A stretch of DNA of 64,000 bases, taken from NCBI RefSeq assembly GCF_030269445.1, contig NZ_BSTJ01000007.1, positions 343,957 through 407,956 of the forward strand, written 5' to 3'. The stretch comes from Actinoallomurus iriomotensis (GTDB lineage Bacteria > Actinomycetota > Actinomycetes > Streptosporangiales > Streptosporangiaceae). The translations under genes were made by a program, and so were the position numbers. This document shows positions 17,964 to 25,982 of the stretch, in pieces. How positions within the stretch are numbered: position 1 is the first letter of the stretch; each line of letters opens with the position of its first letter. The notes below the pieces were generated by a model, which was not told where the DNA came from, ran no database searches, and was given only the letters and a program-made list of their open reading frames with translations.

Positions 17964-18716
17964 GTGACGGTCTCAGAGCATGTCGTGCCGTCGGACGGCG
18001 TGGGCATCGCGGTACGCGACCACGGCGGAGACGGGCGTGCGGTCGTACTTCTGCACGGCGGCGGGCGGACCATGGACGACTGGGACGCGGTGGTCCCGCC
18101 GCTGGTCGCGGCCGGACGCCGGGTCGTCACCGCCGACCTGCGCGGGCACGGGCGGTCGGGGGCGGCGCTCTGGTCCTGGCCGGGCGCGGTCGGCGACCTG
18201 GCCGCGGTCATCGCCCATCGCGGGCTGGCGGCGCCGGCGGTCGTGGGCCACTCGCTCGGCGGCCTCGTGGCGGCGATCTGGGCGACGCGGCACCCGGAGT
18301 GCCCGCTCGCGGTCAATTTGGACGGGCACACCAACCCGACCGGCCCGTTCGAGGGCGTCGACGCCGCGGCCGCCCGGCGTACGATGCGCGGGTTCCTGGA
18401 CGCGTCGTTGGAGCAGGCCGGGGATCCCGCGCTGACCCGCCTGATCGCGGAGTTCGACGCACTGGACCTGTTCGCCACGTACGCCGCGCCGCGCTGCCCG
18501 CTGGTCGTGGTCTCCTCCGCGCGGCCGGAGATGGAGGAGCTCCTGCCGCCCGAGGTGGCCGAGGCGTTCGGGGCGTACCGGCGCGGCTTCGCCCGGCGCC
18601 TGCGCACCGTCGCGGCGGCCACCCCGCTGCTGCGCCTGCTCGACGTCCCGACCGGCCACGACGTCCATCTGGAGGCTCCCGGCACGGTCGCCGGTCTCGT
18701 GCTGGAGGAGGGATGA
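17964..18716 (+). CDS. Alpha/beta hydrolase, 250 aa
   Basis: Classical alpha/beta hydrolase. VVLLHGGG (27-34) is the oxyanion region, GHSLGG (Ser about 96) is the nucleophile elbow, and GHDVHLEAPG near the C-terminus holds the catalytic His (TGHDVH). The acid residue is probably in the YAAPRCPLVVVSS strand region. Cytoplasmic; substrate unknown. The GTG start has GAGAGGAG upstream, 32 bp after the TetR stop and 15 bp before the MerR start, which suggests one transcript. Confidence 0.88.
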   Translation: MTVSEHVVPSDGVGIAVRDHGGDGRAVVLLHGGGRTMDDWDAVVPPLVAAGRRVVTADLRGHGRSGAALWSWPGAVGDLAAVIAHRGLAAPAVVGHSLGGLVAAIWATRHPECPLAVNLDGHTNPTGPFEGVDAAAARRTMRGFLDASLEQAGDPALTRLIAEFDALDLFATYAAPRCPLVVVSSARPEMEELLPPEVAEAFGAYRRGFARRLRTVAAATPLLRLLDVPTGHDVHLEAPGTVAGLVLEEG

Positions 18717-18731
18717 GCGACACTGGGCGGC

Positions 18732-19655
18732 ATGGACGACCTGCGGACGATCGGCCAGGTGGCGCGGCTCAGCGGCCTGTCCGTGCCGACCGTACGGTTC
18801 TACTCCGACGCCGGTCTGCTGCCGGTCGCCGCGCGGACGGCCGGCGGCCACCGGCTCTACGACCGGGAGGCACTGCGCCGGCTGGAACTGATCCGCACCC
18901 TCCGCGACCTCGGCGTCGACCTCGCCACCGTCGCGCGGATCCTCGCCGACGAGCGCGCGGTCGCCGACGTCGCCGCCCGTGAGGCCGCGGCGCTGGAGGA
19001 GCGGATCGCCGACCTGCGCGTACGCCAGGCCGTGCTCCGGTACACCGCCGCGCGGCACACGGACGCGGACGGGCTCGTACGGGCCGGTCGGCTGGCGCGG
19101 CTGTCCGGCGGGCAGCGCCGTGCGCTGGTCGCCGGGCTCGTCGCCGAGGCCACGGCCGGGCTCGAGCCGGAACCGGGCTTCGCCGCCCGGCTGCGCTCCC
19201 TGCTGCCCGAGCCACCCGACGACCCCGAGCGGATCGAGGCCTGGGTGGAGCTCGCCCACCTCGTGAGCGACCCGGATTTCCGCTCGGCCGTACGGCGGGC
19301 GCTCGAACGGCACGCGGCCGACCGGGCGACCGGCGCCGACGGCGGGGACCCGGGTGACTGGCAGGCGGCCGAGGAGGCGGTACTGGAACTGGCCGGCGGA
19401 GCGCTCGCCGACGGGCTGCCACCCGCCTCCGCGGAGGCCCGCCCCATCGTCGACCGGCTCGTCGCGGTGTTCGCCGAGGCACACCGCCGCCGCGACGACC
19501 GGGAGTTCCGCGCGTGGCTGGCCGAGCGGATCCGCATCGGCGCCGACGCCCGGGTGACGCGCTATCTGCGGCTGCTCGCGACGATCAACGGCGCGCCGGC
19601 CCGTACGGACCCGGTGCCGGCCGCGCGATGGTTCCTCGCCGCGCTCTCCGCGTAG
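18732..19655 (+). CDS. MerR-family regulator with long C-terminal helical domain, 307 aa
   Basis: The N-terminal MerR HTH (about 3-72) has IGQVARLSGLSVPTVRFYSD and a GGHRLYDREALRRLELI wing. A coiled-coil-like helix (about 75-110) follows, then a roughly 190-residue helical domain rich in Arg/Glu/Ala that I do not recognise. It is longer than simple MerR proteins, so the C-terminus may sense a ligand. The start is the ATG at 18732, 15 bp after the hydrolase stop. Confidence 0.88.
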   Translation: MDDLRTIGQVARLSGLSVPTVRFYSDAGLLPVAARTAGGHRLYDREALRRLELIRTLRDLGVDLATVARILADERAVADVAAREAAALEERIADLRVRQAVLRYTAARHTDADGLVRAGRLARLSGGQRRALVAGLVAEATAGLEPEPGFAARLRSLLPEPPDDPERIEAWVELAHLVSDPDFRSAVRRALERHAADRATGADGGDPGDWQAAEEAVLELAGGALADGLPPASAEARPIVDRLVAVFAEAHRRRDDREFRAWLAERIRIGADARVTRYLRLLATINGAPARTDPVPAARWFLAALSA

Positions 19656-19746
19656 GCGATTGACCACTGTTTCATCGTGATTTCATCGCCTCTCCTTACC
19701 GTGGTCTCGCGCGCCGGAATTCGATCGCGGAAGCAGGTCAGGGGCG

Positions 19747-20745
19747 ATGACAGACCAGGCGTTGGACGGATATACGGTCGAGACCGCGGGACTGCGGGAT
19801 TTCCGCGACGGCACTCTGACCAATGTCGCCGAAAGCCTGCCGGGTCTTCATCAGGCGATCGCGGCCGCCGGCCTTTCCGCGGACGCCTTTCCGGCCGTGG
19901 TCGCAGACGCGGCGAAGAACCGCGACGTGGCGCTCGACGGCCTGCACGACGGCGTTCAGGGAGCCCGTCGCCACGTTGACGGCCATATCGATGACATGGA
20001 CACGGCGATGGCCGGCTACGGGCAGGCCGAATGGCGGTCCTGGCTCGCCTCGCAGCCGGGCGTCGCGGCGGATCCGCCTTCCTCGCCGCCGGGCACCCCG
20101 CCGCAGCCGACCGGGCAGACCCTGGACACCACGGCGGCGACCACGGTGACCTCCTCGGACTCGACCTCCGCCGAGGACATCTTCCGCCTCTACCAGAGCC
20201 TTCAGAAAGCGGCGAATCTCGTCGGACTCGGACATCTCGTCCAGCCCATCGGTGCGCTTCTTCGGAGCAACGTGCGAGACCCCGGGCAGTACCTCCAGGC
20301 GGCCGACCGGCTGGACGGCGTCACACGCACCGCGAACCGGCTGCACTCCGCCACGCTCGATGGGCTCGAACGCCTCGGTGACTCGTGGTCGGGGCGGGCG
20401 AGCGACGGCCACCAGGCCTGGACGCAGGCGACCTACCATCAGCTTCTCGGCGATATTCAGACGCAGGCCAAAAACCAGAGTGCCATGGACAGGAACAACG
20501 CGGAGACGATCCAGGCCTTCAACTGTCACACGCGAAAAGTCATCGGTATCGCCATCGCGGCGACCTTCGCCCTGCTGGTGTTCGCCCCCTTTTTCGTCGC
20601 GGGTGTTCTCTCGTTGTGGGAGGCGGAGCAGTACCTGTGGGCCGCGACCGTGGTCCTCGCCGCCTTGATCGCGTTGATCTACCTGGTGAAGTGGCTGTCG
20701 AACGTGTGGCAGAGCAATCCGTGCCCCGCCCCCGAGTACGGTTGA
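19747..20745 (+). CDS. WXG100-like / type VII-related membrane protein, 332 aa, function unknown
   Basis: The N-terminal about 100 residues form amphipathic helices. A Pro/Thr/Ser linker (about 108-140) leads to a second helical block (about 142-260) containing a WSG turn (GDSWSGRASDGHQAW, about residues 215-229), the hallmark of WXG100/ESX-type helical hairpins. Two membrane helices follow (about 270-295 and 300-322). It therefore looks like an ESX-type helical protein tethered by a C-terminal membrane hairpin. No secretion-system genes (eccC, mycosin) are in the window. The ATG at 19747 was chosen; GAAGCAGG lies upstream. Function not known. Confidence 0.72.
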   Translation: MTDQALDGYTVETAGLRDFRDGTLTNVAESLPGLHQAIAAAGLSADAFPAVVADAAKNRDVALDGLHDGVQGARRHVDGHIDDMDTAMAGYGQAEWRSWLASQPGVAADPPSSPPGTPPQPTGQTLDTTAATTVTSSDSTSAEDIFRLYQSLQKAANLVGLGHLVQPIGALLRSNVRDPGQYLQAADRLDGVTRTANRLHSATLDGLERLGDSWSGRASDGHQAWTQATYHQLLGDIQTQAKNQSAMDRNNAETIQAFNCHTRKVIGIAIAATFALLVFAPFFVAGVLSLWEAEQYLWAATVVLAALIALIYLVKWLSNVWQSNPCPAPEYG

Positions 20746-20898
20746 CACGCGGAGGTCCCCGACCTGAACGCCATAGGTGACGCTGCGGGGCGGCTGGGGC
20801 CCTTCCAGGTCGCGACGCGTTTCTTCCGTGGCGCCGCTCTCGGCCGGGGGACCGCGGGCCGGCGCCTGACCGGACCGCTGACCACCGACCCCGTCCTG

Positions 20899-21363
20899 GT
20901 GGTGCTCATGGGGGTCCCCGGTTCCGGCAAGTCCACGGTCGCCGCGAAGTGGCGCCCGTCCCAGGTGCTCAGCCTGGACGGCTTCCGGAAGATCGTCAGC
21001 GGCGACGAGAACAACCAGGCCGCGACCGGCGAAGCCGTGCGCGCCCTGCACACCGTGCTGGACGGCAGGCTTCGCCGCCGCCTCACCACCGTCGTGGACG
21101 CCACGAACGTCGAGGCCGCCGCACGCCGCCCCCTGCTCGATCTCGCCGCCGCGCACGAGATGCCCGCCGTGGCCCTCGTGGTCGACACGCCCCTGCATCT
21201 GGCCCAGGCGCGCAACGCCACCCGGCCCGGCCCGATCGGCTCGGCACGCTGGGGACGACGCGTGCCCGCCGAGTTCGTCGACCGGCAGTACGACCGACTG
21301 CGCGCGTCGATCCCCGGCCTGCGCGCCGAGGGCTTCGCCCAGGTCATCATCCACCGCGGCTAG
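20899..21363 (+). CDS. P-loop nucleotide kinase / AAA-type ATP-binding protein, at least 154 aa
   Basis: A Walker A motif GVPGSGKST is near the N-terminus (about 5-13). The later DATNVEAAARRP and RNATRPGPIGSARWGRRVP segments resemble the polynucleotide-kinase-like ATP-binding family (bacterial Pnkp kinase domain). The annotated GTG cuts into the first beta strand and has no Shine-Dalgarno. The same frame stays open back to the stop at 20743, and a GGAGG (20751-20755) stands 8 nt before a CTG (20764), so translation may begin at that CTG and add 45 residues. It is 18 bp after the WXG-like gene. Substrate unknown. Confidence 0.75.
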   Translation: MVLMGVPGSGKSTVAAKWRPSQVLSLDGFRKIVSGDENNQAATGEAVRALHTVLDGRLRRRLTTVVDATNVEAAARRPLLDLAAAHEMPAVALVVDTPLHLAQARNATRPGPIGSARWGRRVPAEFVDRQYDRLRASIPGLRAEGFAQVIIHRG

Positions 21364-21421
21364 TACGCCGGTACGACTTCGCGATCTTGTTACGTCTCGC
21401 CCGACCAGGCCGGCAAGGCGA

Positions 21422-22375
21422 TCACAGGACGAGGATGAGCTTGCCGCCGGGCCGGCGGGACCGGCTGAGCTCAGCCGCCTCCTGGATCTGGTCGAGCGTG
21501 TAGGTGCGGGCGACCGATACGACCAGGACGCCTTCGCCGGCCAGCCGGGCGAACTCGCCCAGCAGGTGGTAGCGCATGTCGATGCGGGTGACCCGGGTGC
21601 CCAGCTCGGCCGCGGCGGCGAAGTCCGAGACGGTGAGGACGCGGTCGGGGTCCCCGGTCAGCTCGATCAGGGTCGGCAGCGAGCCGCCGGCCGGGCTGGC
21701 CTGGTCGGCGCGGTCGACCCGGCCACCGGTCGGGGCCGTGTCCAGAGCACGGTCGACGCGGCCACCGGCCAGTGCGGCGACGCGTTCGGCCATGCCGGCG
21801 CCGTAGCCGGTCACCCGGGCGCCGATCTCTTCCAGGGCGGCGGCCCGCGCCGGCCCGGCGGTGGCGATCACCCGGACACCCCGGTGCAGCGCCAAGCGCA
21901 CCGCCGCCTCACCCACGGTGGCGCCCGCGCCGTGGACGAGCAACAGCTCACCCGGCTGGACACCGAGGTCGTCGAGCGCGCGCCACGCCGTCTCGGCCGC
22001 CATCGGCAGCGCGGCGGCCTGCTCGGCGGCGACGCCCTCGGGGATGCGTGCCCAGGTCGCCATCAGCGCGTACTCGGCGGCCCCGGCCGTCGGGCCGTCG
22101 AAGGTCGCCGGGCCGAACACACGGTCGCCGATCTCGACACCGTCGACGCCCGCACCGAGCGCGTCGGCGGTGCCCGCGACCTCGAAGCCGAGCCCGCGCG
22201 GCAGCGGCGGCAACTGGTCGGCGAGGAGGCCGTCGACCGTGTGCCAGTCGGCCGGGGTCAGGCCGCACGCCCGAACGGCGATCCGGATCTGGCCGGGTCC
22301 CGGCTCCGGCTTCGGGACGTCGCGGAGCACGATCACGTCCGGGGATCCGAATCGGTCGAACTGAAGAGCCTTCAT
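21422..22375 (-). CDS. NADP-dependent quinone oxidoreductase-like MDR protein, 317 aa
   Basis: Medium-chain dehydrogenase/reductase without structural zinc. A GroES-like N-terminal domain (about 1-125) is followed by a Rossmann domain with the nucleotide-binding turn VHGAGATVGEAAVRLA (about 148-163). The C-terminus TYTLDQIQEAAELSRSRRPGGKLIL is typical of the family. The ATG at 22375 has GGGAG upstream. It is divergent from a TetR regulator with matching palindromes between them, so it is probably de-repressed by a small electrophile or drug. Substrate unknown. Confidence 0.9.
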   Translation of the reverse strand: MKALQFDRFGSPDVIVLRDVPKPEPGPGQIRIAVRACGLTPADWHTVDGLLADQLPPLPRGLGFEVAGTADALGAGVDGVEIGDRVFGPATFDGPTAGAAEYALMATWARIPEGVAAEQAAALPMAAETAWRALDDLGVQPGELLLVHGAGATVGEAAVRLALHRGVRVIATAGPARAAALEEIGARVTGYGAGMAERVAALAGGRVDRALDTAPTGGRVDRADQASPAGGSLPTLIELTGDPDRVLTVSDFAAAAELGTRVTRIDMRYHLLGEFARLAGEGVLVVSVARTYTLDQIQEAAELSRSRRPGGKLILVL

Positions 22376-22391
22376 GACGATCTCCCACTGA

Positions 22392-22444
22392 TGACAGCAT
22401 CTGTTGTCATCGACCGTAGCACTGCGACGACAGCCTCTGCTGTC
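22392..22444. promoter_or_regulatory. Two operators with TGACAG...TGTCA symmetry
   Basis: TGACAGCATCTGTTGTCA (22392-22409) and GACAGCCTCTGCTGTC (22429-22444) are inverted repeats with the same GACAGC-N-CTG half-site. They lie between the divergent oxidoreductase and TetR genes and probably bind the TetR protein. Confidence 0.75.
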
Positions 22445-22458
22445 ATAGCCTGGTGGGC

Positions 22459-23031
22459 ATGCCAAGGTGGGAGTCCGACGCACAGGGCCGGCTCGAGCGC
22501 GCGGCGCTCGAGCTGTTCGAGACGCAGGGGTTCGAGCGCACCTCGGTCGCGCAGATCGCGCGCACCGCCGGTCTGACCGAGCGCTCCTTCTACCGCTACT
22601 TCCCCGACAAGCGGGAAGTCCTCTTCGCCGGCGATGAACTCGAGGCCCACCTCGTCGCCCAGGTCGAGGCGGCCGATCCGGGCCTCACACCGTTCGAGGC
22701 GCTCCTGACCGCGCTGGGGACCGCCGACGAGATCTTTCGCCCGCGCGAGCTCCTGCTGCGCCGCGTCAAGGTGATCGCCGCCAACCCGGCACTGGCCGAG
22801 CGCGATCTGAACAAGCTCGCCGACATCGCCGGCGCGCTGGCACGGGCGCTCGAGCGCCGCGGGGTCGAGCCCGGCGAGGCACGCTTCGTCATCGACGTGG
22901 CGATAGCGATCTCCCGGCGCGCCACGTCCCGCTGGCTGGCCGACCCGGACGCGACCCTCGCCGAGCTCGTCGCCCAGGCCGCCGCCGAGCTGCGCGAGGC
23001 GGTCGCGCCGCCGGCCCCGACGGTCCGCTGA
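22459..23031 (+). CDS. TetR-family regulator, 190 aa
   Basis: The HTH is at about 8-55 (RTSVAQIARTAGLTERSFYRYF). The C-terminal helical domain resembles the TetR_C group found beside oxidoreductases. A GTG two codons upstream (22453) is the alternative start; the ATG at 22459 places the HTH at the usual distance. The protein probably represses itself and the divergent oxidoreductase through the palindromes upstream. Confidence 0.9.
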   Translation: MPRWESDAQGRLERAALELFETQGFERTSVAQIARTAGLTERSFYRYFPDKREVLFAGDELEAHLVAQVEAADPGLTPFEALLTALGTADEIFRPRELLLRRVKVIAANPALAERDLNKLADIAGALARALERRGVEPGEARFVIDVAIAISRRATSRWLADPDATLAELVAQAAAELREAVAPPAPTVR

Positions 23032-23047
23032 GTCCGCCTCTCGCCGC

Positions 23048-25108
23048 TCAGGCGGGTACGGCGGCGGTCTCCCGGTTGAAGTGGCGGTGGGCCGCCACGG
23101 CGTCGCCGAACTCCTTGACGAAGGCGCCGTCCGGCCGGTCCGTCACCACGACGCCCAGGTCCAGGCCGCCGTCCGGGACTCGGGCGGCGGACAGCAGGTC
23201 GCGGCCCTCGCCGAGCGCGCCGATCGCCTTGTAGTGCTTGTACGCCTCGGTGAGGAAGTACACCGCACCGCCGTCCTGGGACAGCGTCCGTACCGACTCC
23301 GCGCCGCCGGGCACCACCACCGCGTCGTACAGCACCGAGTCGACCGTCGGCAGCGCACGGGTGACCTCCACGGCCGCACCGTCGGCGGACCGTACGGAAC
23401 CGTCACGCGGGGCCAGCACCTCGGGCGTCGCCCCGATGTCGCGCAGCCCGTCCCGTACCGTCCCGACGTCCTCGGCGTTCACTCCGTCGGCGACCAGGAT
23501 CGCGATCTTGCGGGTGGCGGGACTGTGGGCCGTGTTGGCCTGGCTCAGGGCCGGCGAGCTGCGCCCGTGGTTGTCCGTCACCGGTTTCTCCGGCGGCTCG
23601 ACGCCGACCCCCTCGGCGACCGCGACGGCGAGGTCGTGGTCGACGTGGTTGAGGTTCTCCACCACGCCCTCGCGCACGTAGTGGCGGTCGACCTTGCCCA
23701 GCTCGAACCGGAACGCCGCGACGATGTGCTCCTTCTCCCAGTCCGCCATGCTGTTCCAGAACAGCGTGGCCTGCGAGTAGTGGTCGGCGAAGCTCTCGGG
23801 ACGCCTGCGCGTCTTGTGGCCGGCGAGGTACTCCGGGAAGTGCGTGTACGCGTTCTCGTCCGCCAGGGCCGGGCAGCCGCCGCCGATGGAGTTCGGGTGG
23901 TAGGTCGCGCGGCTCTGCGGGATCCGCGTCTGGTGCGGCCCGTCCACCTGGTGGTTGTCGACCCGCGCGACCGGCTGGTTCACCGGCAGCTGCGTGAAGT
24001 TCGGGCCGCCGAGCCGCAGGAGCTGGGTGTCGAGGTAGGAGAACAGCCGGGCCTGGAGCAGCGGATCGTCGGTGAAGTCGATGCCCGGGACCACGTTGCC
24101 CAGGTGGAAGGCCACCTGCTCCACCTCGGCGAAGAAGTTGTCCGGGTTGCGGTCCAGCACCAGGCGGCCGACCGGCCGTACCGGGACCTCCTCCTCCGGG
24201 ATGATCTTGGTCGGGTCGAGCAGGTCGAAGTCGAACCGGCCCTCCTCGCCCTCGGGCACGAGCTGGACGCCGAGCTCGTACTCCGGGTACTGGCCGGACT
24301 CGATCGCCTCCCACAGGTCGCGCCGGTTGAAGTCCGGATCCTTGCCCGCCACCTTCTGGGTCTCGTCCCAGACGAGTGAGTGGGTGCCGAGTTTCGGCTT
24401 CCAGTGGAACTTCACGAACGTGCCCTTCCCGGCCTCGTTGACCAGGCGGAAGGTGTGCACGCCGAAGCCCTGCATCATCCGGAAGCTGCGCGGCAGCGCC
24501 CGGTCCGACATCATCCACATCATCATGTGCATGGTCTCGGGCTGGAGCTGCACGAAGTCCCAGAGCGTGTCGTGGGCCGAGGACGCCTGCGGGATCTCGT
24601 TGTGCGGTTCGGGTTTCACGGCATGGACGAAGTCGGGGAACTTGATCCCGTCCTGGATGAAGAAGACGGGGATGTTGTTGCCGACCAGGTCGAAGTTGCC
24701 CTCCTTCGTGTAGAACCGGGTGGCGAATCCGCGCACGTCCCGCACGGTGTCGGAGGATCCGCGCGACCCGGCGACCGTCGAGAAGCGCACGAACGCCGGC
24801 GTGCTCGCCGAGGTGTCGCACAAGAACCGCGCGCGCGTGTACTCACCGAGCGACTCATAGAGCTCGAAGTGCCCGTACGCCCCCGCGCCCCGGGCGTGCA
24901 CGACCCGCTCCGGGATGCGCTCATGGTCGAAATGGGTGATCTTCTCGCGGAAGTGGAAGTCCTCCATCAGCGTCGGCCCGCGTTCACCCACCGTCAGGGA
25001 GTTGTCGGTCTCGCCGATCGGAATCCCCAGATCCGTGGTCATCTCGGAGGCGCACGGATCGACCCGGTAGGCGTCGAGCTGCCGTTGCTTGTCATCCGGA
25101 GATGTCAT
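23048..25108 (-). CDS. katE: Large-subunit monofunctional catalase (KatE/HPII type), 686 aa
   Basis: Dismutates hydrogen peroxide with haem; clade II large catalase. Catalytic His71 lies in ERVVHARGAGA, the distal Asn in LVGNNIPVFF (144-145), and the proximal haem-ligand Tyr358 in RLFSYLDTQLLRLG. The extra C-terminal domain (about 535-686) has the flavodoxin/DJ-1-like fold with ILVADGVN and VVVPGGAESV, as in E. coli HPII. Length fits (HPII is about 750). The start ATG is at 25108. The neighbouring genes are unrelated, so regulation is not obvious. Confidence 0.96.
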   Translation of the reverse strand: MTSPDDKQRQLDAYRVDPCASEMTTDLGIPIGETDNSLTVGERGPTLMEDFHFREKITHFDHERIPERVVHARGAGAYGHFELYESLGEYTRARFLCDTSASTPAFVRFSTVAGSRGSSDTVRDVRGFATRFYTKEGNFDLVGNNIPVFFIQDGIKFPDFVHAVKPEPHNEIPQASSAHDTLWDFVQLQPETMHMMMWMMSDRALPRSFRMMQGFGVHTFRLVNEAGKGTFVKFHWKPKLGTHSLVWDETQKVAGKDPDFNRRDLWEAIESGQYPEYELGVQLVPEGEEGRFDFDLLDPTKIIPEEEVPVRPVGRLVLDRNPDNFFAEVEQVAFHLGNVVPGIDFTDDPLLQARLFSYLDTQLLRLGGPNFTQLPVNQPVARVDNHQVDGPHQTRIPQSRATYHPNSIGGGCPALADENAYTHFPEYLAGHKTRRRPESFADHYSQATLFWNSMADWEKEHIVAAFRFELGKVDRHYVREGVVENLNHVDHDLAVAVAEGVGVEPPEKPVTDNHGRSSPALSQANTAHSPATRKIAILVADGVNAEDVGTVRDGLRDIGATPEVLAPRDGSVRSADGAAVEVTRALPTVDSVLYDAVVVPGGAESVRTLSQDGGAVYFLTEAYKHYKAIGALGEGRDLLSAARVPDGGLDLGVVVTDRPDGAFVKEFGDAVAAHRHFNRETAAVPA

Positions 25109-25227
25109 GTCTTTCCCCCCGTCGAATCCGCCCGGGGCCGGGGCGGCGAACGGTCTGGGCCCCTCACTCCCAGACTAAGCCGCAGGTCACGGCCGGTTAA
25201 GGGGGGTGAGGGGCCCGGAAGCCGCGC

Positions 25228-25389
25228 TCAGGCGTGCAGGGCCGCGTGCACCATCGCCATGATGTCGGCGGCCATCAGCACGCCCAGCCCGGCCATCCCC
25301 AGGCGGTTGTCGCTCCGGGGGAACATCGCGACGAGCAGGGCCACGCCGCAGACCGTGACGGCCACGACGCAGATGGCAAGAGTGGACAT
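25228..25389 (-). CDS. Small two-helix membrane protein, 53 aa
   Basis: Two hydrophobic helices (about 3-22 and 30-50) are separated by a PRSDNR turn; no family recognised. The ATG at 25389 has GGAGACGTCTCC just upstream, where GGAG is the Shine-Dalgarno and the 12-mer is itself a palindrome. It is 140 bp downstream of another small envelope protein on the same strand. Small two-helix proteins like this are common in actinomycete genomes and uncharacterised. Confidence 0.6.
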   Translation of the reverse strand: MSTLAICVVAVTVCGVALLVAMFPRSDNRLGMAGLGVLMAADIMAMVHAALHA

Positions 25390-25528
25390 GGAGACGTCTC
25401 CACGTGGAATCGGCGGACGGCGGAAGACACACCGTCCGTGCGTGACACGGGTCCCGTACGGACACCGCGGGCGCGAACCGGCCCGGCCGGACGGTCCTCC
25501 CACGACCGCCCCGCCCGAAGGCCCGTCC

Positions 25529-25900
25529 TCACAGCTCCGCGGTGAGAGGGCCCTGGACCGGTGGGGAGGCCGGGGGAGCCCGGCCGCCGCGCGGCGGGCG
25601 GCCCGGGGCTCCTCGCGCCGCGCGCGCCGGGATCCGGCGGAGCCGGCGGCCGAGCAGCAGGATGACGAGCAGCGCGGACGGCACCGCCGCGGCGTCCGCC
25701 CGAGGCGCACCGAGCCGGGGCTGGGCGTGGAGATCGAGAACGGCCTGCGGGCCGGGAACGCCGGACGCGGCGGTCACCATCGGGTGCCCGCCGCCCGCTC
25801 CGGCGCCCATCTGCGCGGCGCCGCTCAGCCCGAGCGCGAGAGCCAGCGCGACCAGCAGGCAGGCCAGCGGCGACCTGCGCGTGCGGTCGGCGGCCGGCAT
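25529..25900 (-). CDS. Small exported/membrane protein with basic tail, 123 aa
   Basis: A signal-like segment (about 12-30) is followed by a Gly/Ala region, a second membrane helix (about 73-84) and an Arg/Pro-rich C-terminal tail (about 85-115), giving a type I membrane topology with a basic cytoplasmic end. A strong AGGAGGTTTC lies directly before the ATG. No family recognised. The tail composition is reminiscent of secreted copper-handling or stress proteins, but there is no Cys or Met motif to support that. Confidence 0.65.
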   Translation of the reverse strand: MPAADRTRRSPLACLLVALALALGLSGAAQMGAGAGGGHPMVTAASGVPGPQAVLDLHAQPRLGAPRADAAAVPSALLVILLLGRRLRRIPARAARGAPGRPPRGGRAPPASPPVQGPLTAEL

Positions 25901-25982
25901 GAAACCTCCTGGTCGGTGGCCTTCGAAACTACTCCATACCCCGCCTACCGGGGGTCCGGAACGGTTCGGTGATCACTGCGCG

